DNA of 64,000 bases from JAFGBI01 sp964480725. GTDB lineage: Bacteria > Myxococcota_A > Polyangia > Polyangiales > Polyangiaceae. Where the stretch lies: contig CAYZQO010000012.1 in the NCBI GenBank assembly GCA_964480725.1, positions 1 to 64,000 on the forward strand, in the 5' to 3' direction. Position 1 is the stretch's first letter. Each line of letters opens with the position of its first letter. The position numbers and the translations under genes were made by a program. Shown here in pieces: positions 1-9,419 of this stretch. The notes under the pieces were generated by a model that saw nothing but the letters and a program-made list of their open reading frames with translations, did no database searches and was not told the origin of the DNA.

Positions 1-1
1 C

Positions 2-77
<76 letters not shown>

Positions 78-305
78 GAGGGGGCCGAGAGGATACGCCG
101 GCGCGAAGGCGAGTCAAGCGCCCGCATTTCCGCGAATTCCCGCGCGCTTTCGGGGGGCGGCCGGGGACCGGCCGAGGCCCGCGGCGGCGTGTCTCCGTGC
201 GGGTCGGGGCCGCTGGGGTACCATGCGGCGCCCACGGGCGGACGTGACCGCGCGCGGCGCTCGCGCGACGCCTGGCCGTCGCCGATCCCTGGAGAAGCTA
301 GAGCC

Positions 306-1487
306 ATGTCCGACATCCCCGTCACCCCCCCTCGCGGCTTCCGGTTTGCCGGCGTGGCCGCCGGTCTCAAGCGGCAGGCGGGCGCCCTCGATCTCGGGCT
401 CGTCGTCGCCGACGCGCCCGCGGTCGTCGCGGGCGCGTTCACACGCAACCTCGTGCGCGCCGCGCCGGTCACCGTCGCCGAGCGTCGGGTTGCCCGCGGG
501 CGCGCGCAGGCGATCCTGGTCAACAGCGGGAACGCGAACGCCTGCACGGGCGAACCCGGAATGGCGGCCACTCTGGAAACGACCGCCGCGATCGCGGGCG
601 CCCTTGGCCTGGAGACGGACGACGTGCTCCCCGCCTCCACCGGCGTCATCGGGGCGCTGCTGCCGGCAGCGAAGATCGTCGGCGCCGTGCCGGGCCTGGT
701 CGCCGCGCTCGGGCCCAGCGTGGAGCCGTTCTCGCGCGCCATCATGACCACCGACCGCTGGCCCAAGCTGGCGACGGCGCAGGCCGGGAGCGCCCAGGTG
801 CTCGGCGTCGCCAAGGGCGCGGGGATGATCCACCCCGACGTGGGGCCGCCGCAGGCGACGATGCTTGTGTTCCTGCTCACCGACGCCGTGGTCGGGCGCG
901 CGCCGCTCGCCGCCGCGCTGCACGCGGCGTGCGACGTCACCTTCAACGCAGCAACCGTCGACGGCGACACCAGCACCAACGACAGCGTCATCGCGCTCGC
1001 CTCTGGGGCGTCCGGCGTCGAGCCGCCAGCCGAAGCCCTCCGCACGGCGTTCACCGAGGTGTGCGACGCGCTCGCGCGCTCGATGGTGCGCGACGGCGAG
1101 GGAGCGGGCCACGTCGCCGAGCTCAACGTGCGCGGCCTCGCCACCGACGCGGAGGCGCGCCTCGTCGCGCGGACCGTGGCGACCTCGCTCCTGGTCAAGA
1201 CCGCCCTCTTCGGACAGGACTCGAACTGGGGGCGCATCCTGGCGGCAGCCGGACGCGCCGGGGTGCCGTTCGATCCCACGCGGGCGGCGCTCGCCATCGG
1301 TGGCGTGACCATCCTCGAGCGCGGGCTCCCGCTCGGACCGGAGCCGGAGGCGCGCGCCACGGCGGCCATGCACGCCGAGACGTACTCTATCGAGCTCGTC
1401 CTGGGCGACGGCCCCGGGACCGCCCGCTACCTCACCTGCGATCTGGGCCACGGGTACGTCGACGTGAACGCGGGCTACCGTTCGTGA
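306..1487 (+). CDS. argJ: ArgJ, bifunctional glutamate/ornithine N-acetyltransferase
   Basis: 393 aa, normal length for ArgJ. It transfers the acetyl group from N-acetylornithine to glutamate in the cyclic arginine pathway and can also make N-acetylglutamate from acetyl-CoA. The precursor cleaves itself before the Thr of the ATM motif, here Thr185 in PPQATML. The STG oxyanion segment (111-113) precedes it, and NSGNANACTG near residue 73 is family-typical. The ATG at 306 has a GGAGAAG ribosome site about 8 nt upstream. Longer in-frame starts exist but lack such a site. The stop overlaps the next start by 4 bp. No other arginine gene is in view. Confidence 0.95.
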   Translation: MSDIPVTPPRGFRFAGVAAGLKRQAGALDLGLVVADAPAVVAGAFTRNLVRAAPVTVAERRVARGRAQAILVNSGNANACTGEPGMAATLETTAAIAGALGLETDDVLPASTGVIGALLPAAKIVGAVPGLVAALGPSVEPFSRAIMTTDRWPKLATAQAGSAQVLGVAKGAGMIHPDVGPPQATMLVFLLTDAVVGRAPLAAALHAACDVTFNAATVDGDTSTNDSVIALASGASGVEPPAEALRTAFTEVCDALARSMVRDGEGAGHVAELNVRGLATDAEARLVARTVATSLLVKTALFGQDSNWGRILAAAGRAGVPFDPTRAALAIGGVTILERGLPLGPEPEARATAAMHAETYSIELVLGDGPGTARYLTCDLGHGYVDVNAGYRS

Positions 1488-1879
1488 GCGGTCGCGCCGG
1501 GGCGCGCCTCGGCCGACGCCGCGCGCGCCGGGATCTCCTGCCGATCACCGCCTGCGTCGCCGCGCTCGGCGCCTGCACGCCGCCCCCGGGGACCATCGGC
1601 GCCGTCCTCGCCCGGGCCCCCGACGGTTCACTGCGCGTCAGCGAGGTGCCCGCCGGGCTGGCCGCTGCGGAGGCGGGGCTGGCGCCGGGCGACCAGATCT
1701 TGCTCATCGACGGCGTCGACGTGCGCGCGCTCGACGCCGAGGCCGTGCATGGGGCGCTGAGCGGAGACGTCGACGAACCGGTAAAGCTCACAGTGATCCG
1801 CGACGACGAGGTGCTGCGCGTGACCCTCGCGCGGACGCCCATCCCGGCGCGCGTGCGCCCCGCGCGGCGACCGCGCTAG
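1484..1879 (+). CDS. small PDZ-domain lipoprotein
   Basis: 131 aa. The GTG start overlaps the argJ stop (GTGA), which suggests translational coupling. The N-terminus is Arg-rich, followed by a hydrophobic stretch ending in a lipobox-like LGAC, so it is probably a lipoprotein. Residues of about 40-115 look like a PDZ domain: a variable first strand, then AGLAPGDQILLIDG, which is the typical carboxylate-loop/turn of bacterial PDZ modules, and a final strand KLTVIRDDE. No protease domain is attached, so it would act as a binding module. The link to arginine synthesis is positional only. Confidence 0.8.
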   Translation: MSGRAGARLGRRRARRDLLPITACVAALGACTPPPGTIGAVLARAPDGSLRVSEVPAGLAAAEAGLAPGDQILLIDGVDVRALDAEAVHGALSGDVDEPVKLTVIRDDEVLRVTLARTPIPARVRPARRPR

Positions 1880-1925
1880 CGCCCCCCCCCGGCGGCCCTA
1901 CACCCCGGGCGCGCGCTGCGCTAGC

Positions 1926-4685
1926 TTGGGCGCCGTGACCGCGAGCCCCGGCGAGCCTTTCGAGCTGTTCCTCGCGCTCGCTCCCCCGCGCCTGACCGCC
2001 GCACGGCTGGGGCTAGACCTCGAACCCGACGAGCGGGCCCGCGAGCTCGCCGCGGCGCTGGTGCCGATGGCCGTCGACGCCGCGCTGCTCGGCGTCGACG
2101 GCGTCGCCGCGCTGGCGCGCGCGGCCGCGGCGGCGGCGGCGCCCCGAAACCAGCTCGAGGCGGCGCTCGCCTCGCTCGAGGCCGCCTGCGTGGCGCTCGG
2201 CCACGGCGACGCCTCGGGGGCGCGCGTGGACGAGGCCGCGCTGCTCGCCGAGGCGGAATCCCTCCGCGCCGTCACGACGGTTCCGCTGGCGAGCGCGCGG
2301 GGCGTTGAGCCGACCAACTCCCCACCGGCAGCGCGCGCCGGGGCGGCGCCGCTGCTCGGTGCAGCCCGCGCCGAGACGCGCCCGGCGCAAGACGCGGTCA
2401 CCGCCGACGCGCCGGAGGATCCCGCCGAGGCGGCGTGGGTGCCCATCCTCGACGACGACATGATCGCCGCGTTCCTGGACGAGTGTGTCGAGCGGCTGGA
2501 CGGGCTGGGGCAGCGCCTCCTGGTGCTCGAGGAGCGAAGCGGGGACCGTGAGCTCGTCAACGAGGTCTTCCGCGATCTTCACACGCTGAAGGGTTCGAGC
2601 GCCTTTGCCGGGCTCCGGAAGATGAACCGCGTGGCGCACCTCGCCGAGGACCTGGTCGGGGAGCTCCGCGACGGCAAGCGCTCGGCCGACCGCCCGCTGG
2701 TCGACGTGCTGCTGGAGACGCTGGACGTCCTGCGCAGCATCGTCGAGCGGGCGCGCGCGCGGCAGCCGATCGACGTGGACGTTCACGCGCTGCTCCAGCG
2801 CTTGCGCGATCCGGGCCGGGTGCCGACACCGAGACCCGCACCGGCCCGGTCCCCGGCCCTTCCGGACGACGCGCCCGCTCCGAGTGGGCCCGCGGCCCCA
2901 CCACCGGGCGTTCCCGCTCCCGCCACCAACGCCGGCACCGCCGCGGCCCCGGCGGCCACGCTCCGCATCGACTTCGCGAAGGTGGATCTGCTGATGAACC
3001 TCGTCGGTGAGAGCGTGCTCGCCCGGGGCCGCCTGGCGGGGGCCGTTGACCAGCAGGCGGGCCTGCTCCGGGAGATCGGACAGACCCGTCAGAAGCTCGC
3101 CGCGGCCGTCGGCCCCGCCGGGCTGCCGGGCGCCGAGCGCCGAGGGCCGGTCACCGGGGCGCTGGAGGACCTGCAGCGGATCGAGCGCGTCCTGCACGAG
3201 TCGTACGACGATCTCGACCGCGGGCTCGGCGGCCTCACGCTCGCGGTGTCACAGCTCCGCGACCAGGTGATGAAGCTCCGCATGGTGCCCATCGCGCGGC
3301 TCTTCACCAAGTACCAGCGCACGGTACGCGAGCTCGCCAACCACCTCGGCAAGGAGGTCCGGGTCGAGCTCGTCGGCGCCGAGACGGAGCTCGACAAGGT
3401 CCTGGTGGAGCGCCTCGAGGATCCGTTGCTCCACCTGGTGCGCAACGCCGTCGATCACGGGATCGAGGCGCCCGACCGGCGCCTCGCAGCGGGCAAGCCG
3501 CGCGCGGGGGCAGTGCGCCTCACGGCCATCCAGCGCGGCGGACAGATCCTGGTGAAGATCGAGGACGACGGGGCCGGCCTCGACCCCACCCGGCTGGCCG
3601 CAAAGGCGGTCGAGAAGGGGCTGCTCCGGCCCGCCGAGGCGGAGGCGCTCACCGAGCAGGAGGCCTTCGGGCTCATCTTCCGCCCGGGGTTCTCGACTGC
3701 AGCCCAGGTTTCGGACGTGTCCGGGCGCGGCGTCGGCATGGACGTCGTGCACGACGCGCTGGTCCGCCTCAAGGGCTCGATCCACCTCGACTCGCGGCTG
3801 GGCCAGGGCACCACGGTGGAGCTCCGGCTGCCGCTCACGCTCGCCATCACCCAGGTGCTGGCGGCCCGGGTGGGGAGCGAGCTGGTGGCGCTCCCGCTCG
3901 ACGCCGTAGTCAGCGCGCAGCAGGCGCCCGGCTCCTTCGAGGCGGTGGGCGAGGGCGCGTTCCTGCGGGTGGGCACCGAGCTGATCCCGGTGCTCGACCT
4001 CGGGAGCCTCCTCGGACTGGCCGACGCGGGCGGCATCGGCGAGCTCACGGACGCGAGCGTGGTCATCGTCGAGGTGGGCGTCCAGCGGCTCGGGTTGCTC
4101 GTCCGCCAGGTGCTGGGGCGGCACGAGGTCGTGATAAAATCGCTGGGACCCCTCCTCGCCGCGGTGCCCTGCGCGGCCGGCGCCACGCTGGTCGGGGACC
4201 GGGTGCTGCTGGTGGTCGACCTCGCGGACGTCGCCGCGCGCTCCCAGCGGCCCGCGGCCGCCGCCAGCCTCGCGACGCGGGCGCTCCCCAAGGCCAGCGC
4301 GCGCGCGCGGATCCTGGTCGCCGAGGACAGCGACGTCATCCGCGAGACCATCCGGCGCGAGCTGACCGACGCGGGCTTCGAGGTCCGCGCGGCCCGCGAC
4401 GGTCTGGAGGCCCTCGCACTCGCGCGCCGCGAGGTCTACGACGCCGTCTCCACCGACGTGATGATGCCCGGCATGGACGGCTACGACCTGACCCGCGCCC
4501 TGCGTGCCGATCCACGCTACGCGGGCGTCCCCATCGTGATGGTCACCAGCAAGGACGCGCGCATCGACGCGCTGCGCGGGTACGACGCCGGTGCCGACGT
4601 CTACCTCACGAAACCCTCCGACACCGCGGTCCTGATCCGGACCCTCGACGGGCTGCTAGCGAAGCTGCGCACGCCCCACGCCTGA
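1926..4685 (+). CDS. CheA-type hybrid histidine kinase with C-terminal receiver
   Basis: 919 aa. In order: a low-complexity Ala-rich N-terminus (1-165); an Hpt domain with phospho-acceptor His219 in HTLKGSSAF; a Pro/Ala linker; the CheA dimerisation and ATPase domains, with an N-box around HLVRNAVDHGIE and a G-box at SGRGVGMDVV; a CheW-like domain (about 640-775); and a receiver (about 795-915) with the Asp in STDVMMPGMDG and a Lys-Pro at its end. This CheA-CheY fusion resembles myxobacterial FrzE. No chemoreceptor, CheW, CheR or CheB lies nearby, so it is an orphan here. The start could be TTG 1926 or GTG 1935; neither has a clear ribosome site. Confidence 0.92.
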   Translation: MGAVTASPGEPFELFLALAPPRLTAARLGLDLEPDERARELAAALVPMAVDAALLGVDGVAALARAAAAAAAPRNQLEAALASLEAACVALGHGDASGARVDEAALLAEAESLRAVTTVPLASARGVEPTNSPPAARAGAAPLLGAARAETRPAQDAVTADAPEDPAEAAWVPILDDDMIAAFLDECVERLDGLGQRLLVLEERSGDRELVNEVFRDLHTLKGSSAFAGLRKMNRVAHLAEDLVGELRDGKRSADRPLVDVLLETLDVLRSIVERARARQPIDVDVHALLQRLRDPGRVPTPRPAPARSPALPDDAPAPSGPAAPPPGVPAPATNAGTAAAPAATLRIDFAKVDLLMNLVGESVLARGRLAGAVDQQAGLLREIGQTRQKLAAAVGPAGLPGAERRGPVTGALEDLQRIERVLHESYDDLDRGLGGLTLAVSQLRDQVMKLRMVPIARLFTKYQRTVRELANHLGKEVRVELVGAETELDKVLVERLEDPLLHLVRNAVDHGIEAPDRRLAAGKPRAGAVRLTAIQRGGQILVKIEDDGAGLDPTRLAAKAVEKGLLRPAEAEALTEQEAFGLIFRPGFSTAAQVSDVSGRGVGMDVVHDALVRLKGSIHLDSRLGQGTTVELRLPLTLAITQVLAARVGSELVALPLDAVVSAQQAPGSFEAVGEGAFLRVGTELIPVLDLGSLLGLADAGGIGELTDASVVIVEVGVQRLGLLVRQVLGRHEVVIKSLGPLLAAVPCAAGATLVGDRVLLVVDLADVAARSQRPAAAASLATRALPKASARARILVAEDSDVIRETIRRELTDAGFEVRAARDGLEALALARREVYDAVSTDVMMPGMDGYDLTRALRADPRYAGVPIVMVTSKDARIDALRGYDAGADVYLTKPSDTAVLIRTLDGLLAKLRTPHA

Positions 4686-4870
4686 GGAGCCGGGCCGGCA
4701 GAGCTCGCGCGCCCGACTCGGGCCCGTCCCGCCCGGCTGCGCGCCGAAATCGCCCCTTCCCATCGGTGGGCCGGGTCGGCTAGGGTCGCGGCCTCTCGCC
4801 GCGTCGGAGCGGCCCGCGCGACCGCGGTCCCCGGGGCGAGCCAGAACCCGAACCAGACCGGGAGCCAGCC

Positions 4871-6334
4871 ATGAGCCGATACCTCTTCACCTCCGAATCC
4901 GTCAGCGAAGGCCACCCCGACAAGATGTGTGACCAGATCTCCGACGCGGTGCTCGACGCCGCGATCGCGCAGGATCCCCGGAGCCGTGTCGCCTGCGAGA
5001 CGCTCTGCAAGACCGGCTTCGTGGTCATCGCCGGCGAGATCACGACCCAGGCTCGCCTCGATTTCGGGCCCATCGCCCGCGACGTCATTCGGGACATTGG
5101 CTACACCAGCTCCGAGATGGGCTTCGACGCCGACACCTGCGGCATCCAGGTCGCCATCGAGCCACAGTCGACCGACATCTCCCAGGGCGTGACCGAGGGC
5201 GCGGGCCTGTTCAAGGAGCAGGGCGCCGGTGATCAGGGGATGATGTTTGGCTACGCCTGCGACGAGACGCCGGAGCTGATGCCGGCCCCGATCATGTACT
5301 CCCACGCGCTGTTGCGAGAAATGGCGCGCCTGCGCAAGGGGGGCAAGCTCCCCTGGGCGCGCCCGGACAGCAAGAGCCAGGTCACCATCGAGTACGAGGA
5401 CGGTCGTCCGAAGCGGATCGACGCCGTCGTCGTTTCGACCCAGCACTCGCCGGAGGTGACCCACCAGGAGATCACCGAGGAGGTCGTCGAAACCATCATC
5501 AAGCGGGTCCTCAAGAAGAGCCTGCTCGTCGACACCAAGTTCTACGTCAACCCCACCGGGCGTTTCGTCATCGGTGGTCCCTTTGGCGACTCGGGGCTGA
5601 CCGGCCGCAAGATCATCGTCGACACCTACGGCGGCATGGGCCACCACGGCGGCGGCGCCTTCAGCGGGAAAGACCCGTCGAAGGTCGACCGCTCCGCAGC
5701 GTACTTCGCCCGCTACATCGCCAAGAACATCGTCGCCGCCAAGCTCGCGCAGCGGTGCGAGGTCCAGCTCGCCTACGCCATCGGCGTGGCCCAGCCGGTG
5801 AGCGTTCGCGTCAACACGTTCGGCACGGGCGTGGTGGACGAGGAGCGCCTGACGAAATACGTCATGGACGCCTTCGACATGCGTCCCAAGGCCGTGATCG
5901 AGCAGCTCGATTTGCTTCGCCCCATCTACCGACAGACGGCCGCCTACGGGCACTTCGGCCGCAAGGAGTTCAGCTGGGAGAAGACGGACCGGGCCAAGCA
6001 GATGGCGGCCGACCTGCTCGGCAAGCGCGTCCGCGGCAGCAAGACCACGCCGCCCGAGCCCGCCAAGCCCGCCAAGCCCGCAAAAGCCGCGGCGCCGGCC
6101 CGACGCGCCCCCGCTCCGGCGCCGGCCAAAGCCGCCCGCGTCCAGAAGCCGGCTCCCGTGGCCCCCGCCCGCAAGCCCGTGGCCCCCGCTCGCAAGCCCG
6201 CGGCGGCCCCCGCCCGCAAGTCTCCGGCCCCCGCTCGGAAGCCCGCAACCCTCGCCCGCAAGCCCACGGCCCCCGCGGCGCGGACGGCGGCCGCTCCGTC
6301 GCCGCGGATGCCCCGGCGCAGCCGGCGCGGCTGA
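4871..6334 (+). CDS. metK: S-adenosylmethionine synthetase with a basic repetitive C-terminal tail
   Basis: 487 aa. Residues 1-387 are an ordinary MetK, making S-adenosylmethionine from ATP and methionine. HPDK (15-18), GAGDQG (118-123) and GGGAFSGKD (260-268) are all present. The family normally ends near residue 385-395. This protein continues for about 100 residues made of Ala, Pro, Lys and Arg, with APARKP repeated several times, resembling histone-H1-like tails. The frame is open to a single TGA and the tail DNA (6032-6331) has the same base composition as the rest. The ATG has GGGAG at 4859-4864. I saw no SAM riboswitch in the 185-bp leader. Confidence 0.95.
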   Translation: MSRYLFTSESVSEGHPDKMCDQISDAVLDAAIAQDPRSRVACETLCKTGFVVIAGEITTQARLDFGPIARDVIRDIGYTSSEMGFDADTCGIQVAIEPQSTDISQGVTEGAGLFKEQGAGDQGMMFGYACDETPELMPAPIMYSHALLREMARLRKGGKLPWARPDSKSQVTIEYEDGRPKRIDAVVVSTQHSPEVTHQEITEEVVETIIKRVLKKSLLVDTKFYVNPTGRFVIGGPFGDSGLTGRKIIVDTYGGMGHHGGGAFSGKDPSKVDRSAAYFARYIAKNIVAAKLAQRCEVQLAYAIGVAQPVSVRVNTFGTGVVDEERLTKYVMDAFDMRPKAVIEQLDLLRPIYRQTAAYGHFGRKEFSWEKTDRAKQMAADLLGKRVRGSKTTPPEPAKPAKPAKAAAPARRAPAPAPAKAARVQKPAPVAPARKPVAPARKPAAAPARKSPAPARKPATLARKPTAPAARTAAAPSPRMPRRSRRG

Positions 6335-6386
6335 GCGACCACCACGGTAAGCGCCCGGGAGCGACGGGAGCAAACGGAGCGACAGC

Positions 6387-7289
6387 TCAGGCGACGCGGT
6401 TTCGTCCCGCGCTCTTGGCCTCGTACAGGCGTTCGTCGGCGCTGCGAAAGAGATCCTCGGCGCCCTCGGCGCTGCGCGCTGGGCGCTCGGCGACCCCGAG
6501 GCTCACGGTCATCGGGATGCGCTGGTTCTCGAAGGTGATCTCCGCAGCCTGCGTCGCGGCTCGGATGCGCTCGGCGAGCTCGCGGGCGGCCGCGAGCTCC
6601 ACGTTGGGTAGGATCACCGCGAACTCTTCCCCGCCCGTCCGCGCGAACAGCGCCGCCCCCTCCGCCACTCCCTGGGCGACGGCCGCCACCTGCCGGAGCA
6701 CCGCGTCACCGGCCGTGTGCCCGTGGGTGTCGTTGACGTCCTTGAAGTGGTCCAGATCGAGCACGATCAGGCTGAGTGGCGCCGGCCGCGAGCGGGTGCG
6801 CGCCACGGCGTCGGTCAGGACTTGGTCGAAATGGGAGCGATTCGCGGCCCCGGTGAGCCCGTCGAACTTCACCAGGCGCTGCACCTCTTGGTGGTACTCC
6901 GCCTCGACGTTGCTACCCGCAATGTACTTCAGGATCACGTGCCCGACCTGGAGGCGATCACCGTCACTGAGGAAGGCGCCGGTCACTCGCCGCTCGTTCA
7001 CGTAAGTCCCGTTGGTGGACTTCAGATCGACGACCTCGTGCGCGGTGCCGTTCCAGCGCACCGTGGCGTGCCGTCGGCTCACGCTGTCCGCGTCGAGCTG
7101 CAGGGCGCAGTTGATGCCGCGACCAATGTCGACCTCGCGGTCGGCGACGAGCACGTACTGTCCGATCCGGGCCCCCGCGATGACGACCAGATAGGCCTGC
7201 CCGCGCGCCCCGGCGCCGACCAGGTGGTTCAGGGCCCGAGCGACCGTGATTTCGCCGGATGGATAGGGTGAGCTTCCCTGCTTCGACAC
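6387..7289 (-). CDS. FHA-GGDEF diguanylate cyclase
   Basis: 300 aa, cytosolic. Residues 45-120 form an FHA domain (GRG, SRRH and STNGTYVN are the phosphothreonine-binding landmarks). Residues 135-298 form a GGDEF domain with an intact active site GGEEF at 219-223, so it should make cyclic di-GMP from GTP. The RxxD inhibitory site expected just before GGEEF is absent (the stretch reads EGAALFART). The FHA domain suggests control by phosphorylated proteins, and a Ser/Thr kinase is encoded 3.2 kb away, but that link is inference. The GTG start at 7289 is my choice; a GTG 18 nt further upstream is possible and the ribosome site is weak. Confidence 0.88.
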   Translation of the reverse strand: MSKQGSSPYPSGEITVARALNHLVGAGARGQAYLVVIAGARIGQYVLVADREVDIGRGINCALQLDADSVSRRHATVRWNGTAHEVVDLKSTNGTYVNERRVTGAFLSDGDRLQVGHVILKYIAGSNVEAEYHQEVQRLVKFDGLTGAANRSHFDQVLTDAVARTRSRPAPLSLIVLDLDHFKDVNDTHGHTAGDAVLRQVAAVAQGVAEGAALFARTGGEEFAVILPNVELAAARELAERIRAATQAAEITFENQRIPMTVSLGVAERPARSAEGAEDLFRSADERLYEAKSAGRNRVA

Positions 7290-7465
7290 GGACCGGGAGC
7301 TTACCACGAGCCCTGACCGCGGCAGGGGGCCCACACCGAAGCCGAGGAACCGGGCCGGGCGGCCGTGGTCGCCACCCGCCCGCAGCCACCCGTCGCTCAA
7401 GCCGGGCGCGAGCCGGCGGCAGCCGGGCGCGCTTCCCCGCGCCCGGCGCCGTGCGGCCGCTGGAC

Positions 7466-8878
7466 CTAGATGTCGTAGTACATCTTGTACTCGATCGGCG
7501 TCGGGTAGCGGCGATCCTCGTTGACCTCGTTCTCCTTCTTGATGTCGATCCACATGTCGATGACGTCCCTGGTGAAAACGTCACCCTTCAGCAGGTACTC
7601 GTGGTCGGCGGCAAGCGCGTCTAGGGCCTCGCCGAGCGAGCCGCAGACCAGGGGCACCGCCTTGAGCTCCTCGGCGCTCAGGGCGTAGATGTCCTTGTCC
7701 AGGGGCGCCCCCGGATCGATCTTGTTCTGGATGCCGTCCAGGCCCGCCAACATCATCGCGGAGAAGGCGAGGTACGGGTTGCAGGTCGGGTCCGGGAAGC
7801 GGACCTCGATGCGGCGCGCCTTGGGGGACGGCGAATAGGTCGAGATGCGCACCGACGCCGACCGGTTGCGGCTGGAGTACGCGAGGTTCACCGGCGCCTC
7901 GAACCCGGGGACCAGCCGCTTGTAACTGTTCGTCGTCGGGTTGGTGATGGCGTTGAGCGACTTGGCGTGCTTGAGGATGCCGCCGACGTAGTAGAGCGCC
8001 ATCTCGCTGAGCCCGCCGTACTCCTCCCCAGCGAAGAGCGGGCGGCCGTCCTTCCAGAGCGACTGGTGCACGTGCATCCCGTTGCCATTGTCCATCGCCA
8101 GCGGCTTGGGCATGAAGGTGGCCGACTTGCCGTTGCGGGCAGCCACGTTTTTCACGATGTACTTGAAGAGCATCAGCCGGTCCGCCACGTTGAGCAGGTC
8201 GGAAAAGCGCATGCCGATCTCGCACTGGCCTGCCGTCGCCACCTCGTGGTGGCTGAGCTCTACGTCGAGCCCCACGGTCTGCATGGCGAGCACGATCTCC
8301 GTCCTGAGGTCCATCAAGGTGTCCTGCGGGGGGACGGGGAAATACCCCTCCTTGTGCCGGATCTTGTGGCCGAGGTTGGGGCCCTCGTCGCGGCCCGTGT
8401 TCCACACGGCCTCGACCGAGTCGACCAGGTAAAACCCGTTGTTCGACTTGACGTCGAAGCGAACATCGTCGAAGACGAAGAACTCCGCCTCGGGGCCGAA
8501 ATAGGCGGTGTCGGCGATGCCGGTGCTCTTCAGGTACTCCGCCGCCTTGCGGGCGATGTACCGCGGGTCACGGGAGTAGCTCTGCCGCGTGATGGTGTCC
8601 TGAATGGTGCACTGGAGCGACAGCGTCGGGTGCTTGGTGAACGGATCCATGACGGCGGTGTCCGGATCGGGGATGAGGAGCATGTCGCTCTGGTTGATGG
8701 GCTGGAAGCCACGGATCGACGACCCGTCGAAGCCCACCCCGTCCTCGAACGTCGCCTCCTCCATGAGCGCATAAGGAATGCTCGTGTGCTGCCACTTGCC
8801 GGGCAGGTCGATGAACTTCAGATCGACCATCACCGCGCCGTTCTTCTTGCCAAGCTCGATCGCTTCTCTGGGGTTCAT
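7466..8878 (-). CDS. glnA: glutamine synthetase, type I
   Basis: 470 aa, the usual length of GSI-beta. It makes glutamine from glutamate, ammonia and ATP. Typical motifs include VGFDGSSIRGF near the start, HVHQSLWKDG in the middle and YSSRNRSASVRI in the catalytic barrel. A Tyr in DKDIYALS sits where the adenylylated Tyr of GSI-beta enzymes lies, so adenylylation control is possible. It is the second gene of a glnB-glnA operon, 31 bp downstream of glnB. The ATG at 8878 is the natural start because homology begins at MNPREAIELG. Confidence 0.97.
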   Translation of the reverse strand: MNPREAIELGKKNGAVMVDLKFIDLPGKWQHTSIPYALMEEATFEDGVGFDGSSIRGFQPINQSDMLLIPDPDTAVMDPFTKHPTLSLQCTIQDTITRQSYSRDPRYIARKAAEYLKSTGIADTAYFGPEAEFFVFDDVRFDVKSNNGFYLVDSVEAVWNTGRDEGPNLGHKIRHKEGYFPVPPQDTLMDLRTEIVLAMQTVGLDVELSHHEVATAGQCEIGMRFSDLLNVADRLMLFKYIVKNVAARNGKSATFMPKPLAMDNGNGMHVHQSLWKDGRPLFAGEEYGGLSEMALYYVGGILKHAKSLNAITNPTTNSYKRLVPGFEAPVNLAYSSRNRSASVRISTYSPSPKARRIEVRFPDPTCNPYLAFSAMMLAGLDGIQNKIDPGAPLDKDIYALSAEELKAVPLVCGSLGEALDALAADHEYLLKGDVFTRDVIDMWIDIKKENEVNEDRRYPTPIEYKMYYDI

Positions 8879-8909
8879 TGTCGTCCTCTCGTTGCTCTGC
8901 TGCCCGTCA

Positions 8910-9248
8910 CTAGATGGCGATGTCGCCGCGCTCCCCCGTGCGGATGCGCACCGCCTCGTGAACCTCGTAGACGAAGATCTTTCCGTCGCCGATACGACCG
9001 GTCTTCGCGTTCTTTTCGATGGCGTCCAGCACCGGCTGGACCAGGTCGTCCGCCACCACCACCTCGACCTTCACCTTGGGAACGAAATCCACCACGTAGG
9101 CGGATCCGCGATAGACTTCCTTCTTGCCCCCCGTCCGCCCGAAGCCCTTCACCTCGGTGACGGTCATGCCCTGGACGCCGACCTCGGAGAGCGCGTCCTT
9201 CACCTCGTCCAGCTTGAATGGCTTGATGATCGCCTCGACCTTCTTCAT
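8910..9248 (-). CDS. glnB: nitrogen regulatory protein P-II
   Basis: 112 aa, exact family length. It is a trimeric sensor of 2-oxoglutarate, ATP/ADP and, through uridylylation, glutamine. Tyr51 of the T-loop (RGSAYVVDF) is present. The C-terminal GDGKIFVYEV and VRIRTGERG segments form the nucleotide site. The ATG has an AGGAG site about 4 nt upstream (minus strand). It is transcribed with glnA. No sigma-54 type -24/-12 promoter could be found in the 170 bp before it. Confidence 0.97.
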   Translation of the reverse strand: MKKVEAIIKPFKLDEVKDALSEVGVQGMTVTEVKGFGRTGGKKEVYRGSAYVVDFVPKVKVEVVVADDLVQPVLDAIEKNAKTGRIGDGKIFVYEVHEAVRIRTGERGDIAI

Positions 9249-9317
9249 CGCTCCGCTCCTGTCGTGCGGGGGTCCGCCGCCGCGCGCTCGTCTCGGTCGC
9301 CCGTTGCGTTTCTGGAG

Positions 9318-9333
9318 AACACCCGTGAGTGTT
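9318..9333. promoter_or_regulatory. imperfect inverted repeat between glnB and the divergent PLP-enzyme gene
   Basis: AACAC and GTGTT arms separated by 6 bp lie about midway between the divergent starts at 9248 and 9420. This is the right place for an operator, but no regulator family is suggested by the bases alone. Confidence 0.25.
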
Positions 9334-9419
9334 GGACCAGGGTTCGTTTCGAGAGTGTTTCGCGGTCGCTTCGCTCGACATTTCTCCGTTCGCCGCGGGG
9401 ACCGCCGGGAGGCGCCGCG

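Noticed and set aside
4686..4870. SAM riboswitch before metK
   Set aside because: I looked for the conserved stems of known SAM riboswitch classes and saw none in the 185-bp leader.
9249..9419. Sigma-54 promoter for glnB
   Set aside because: No GG and GC elements with the required 10-bp spacing were found on the minus strand of the intergenic region.
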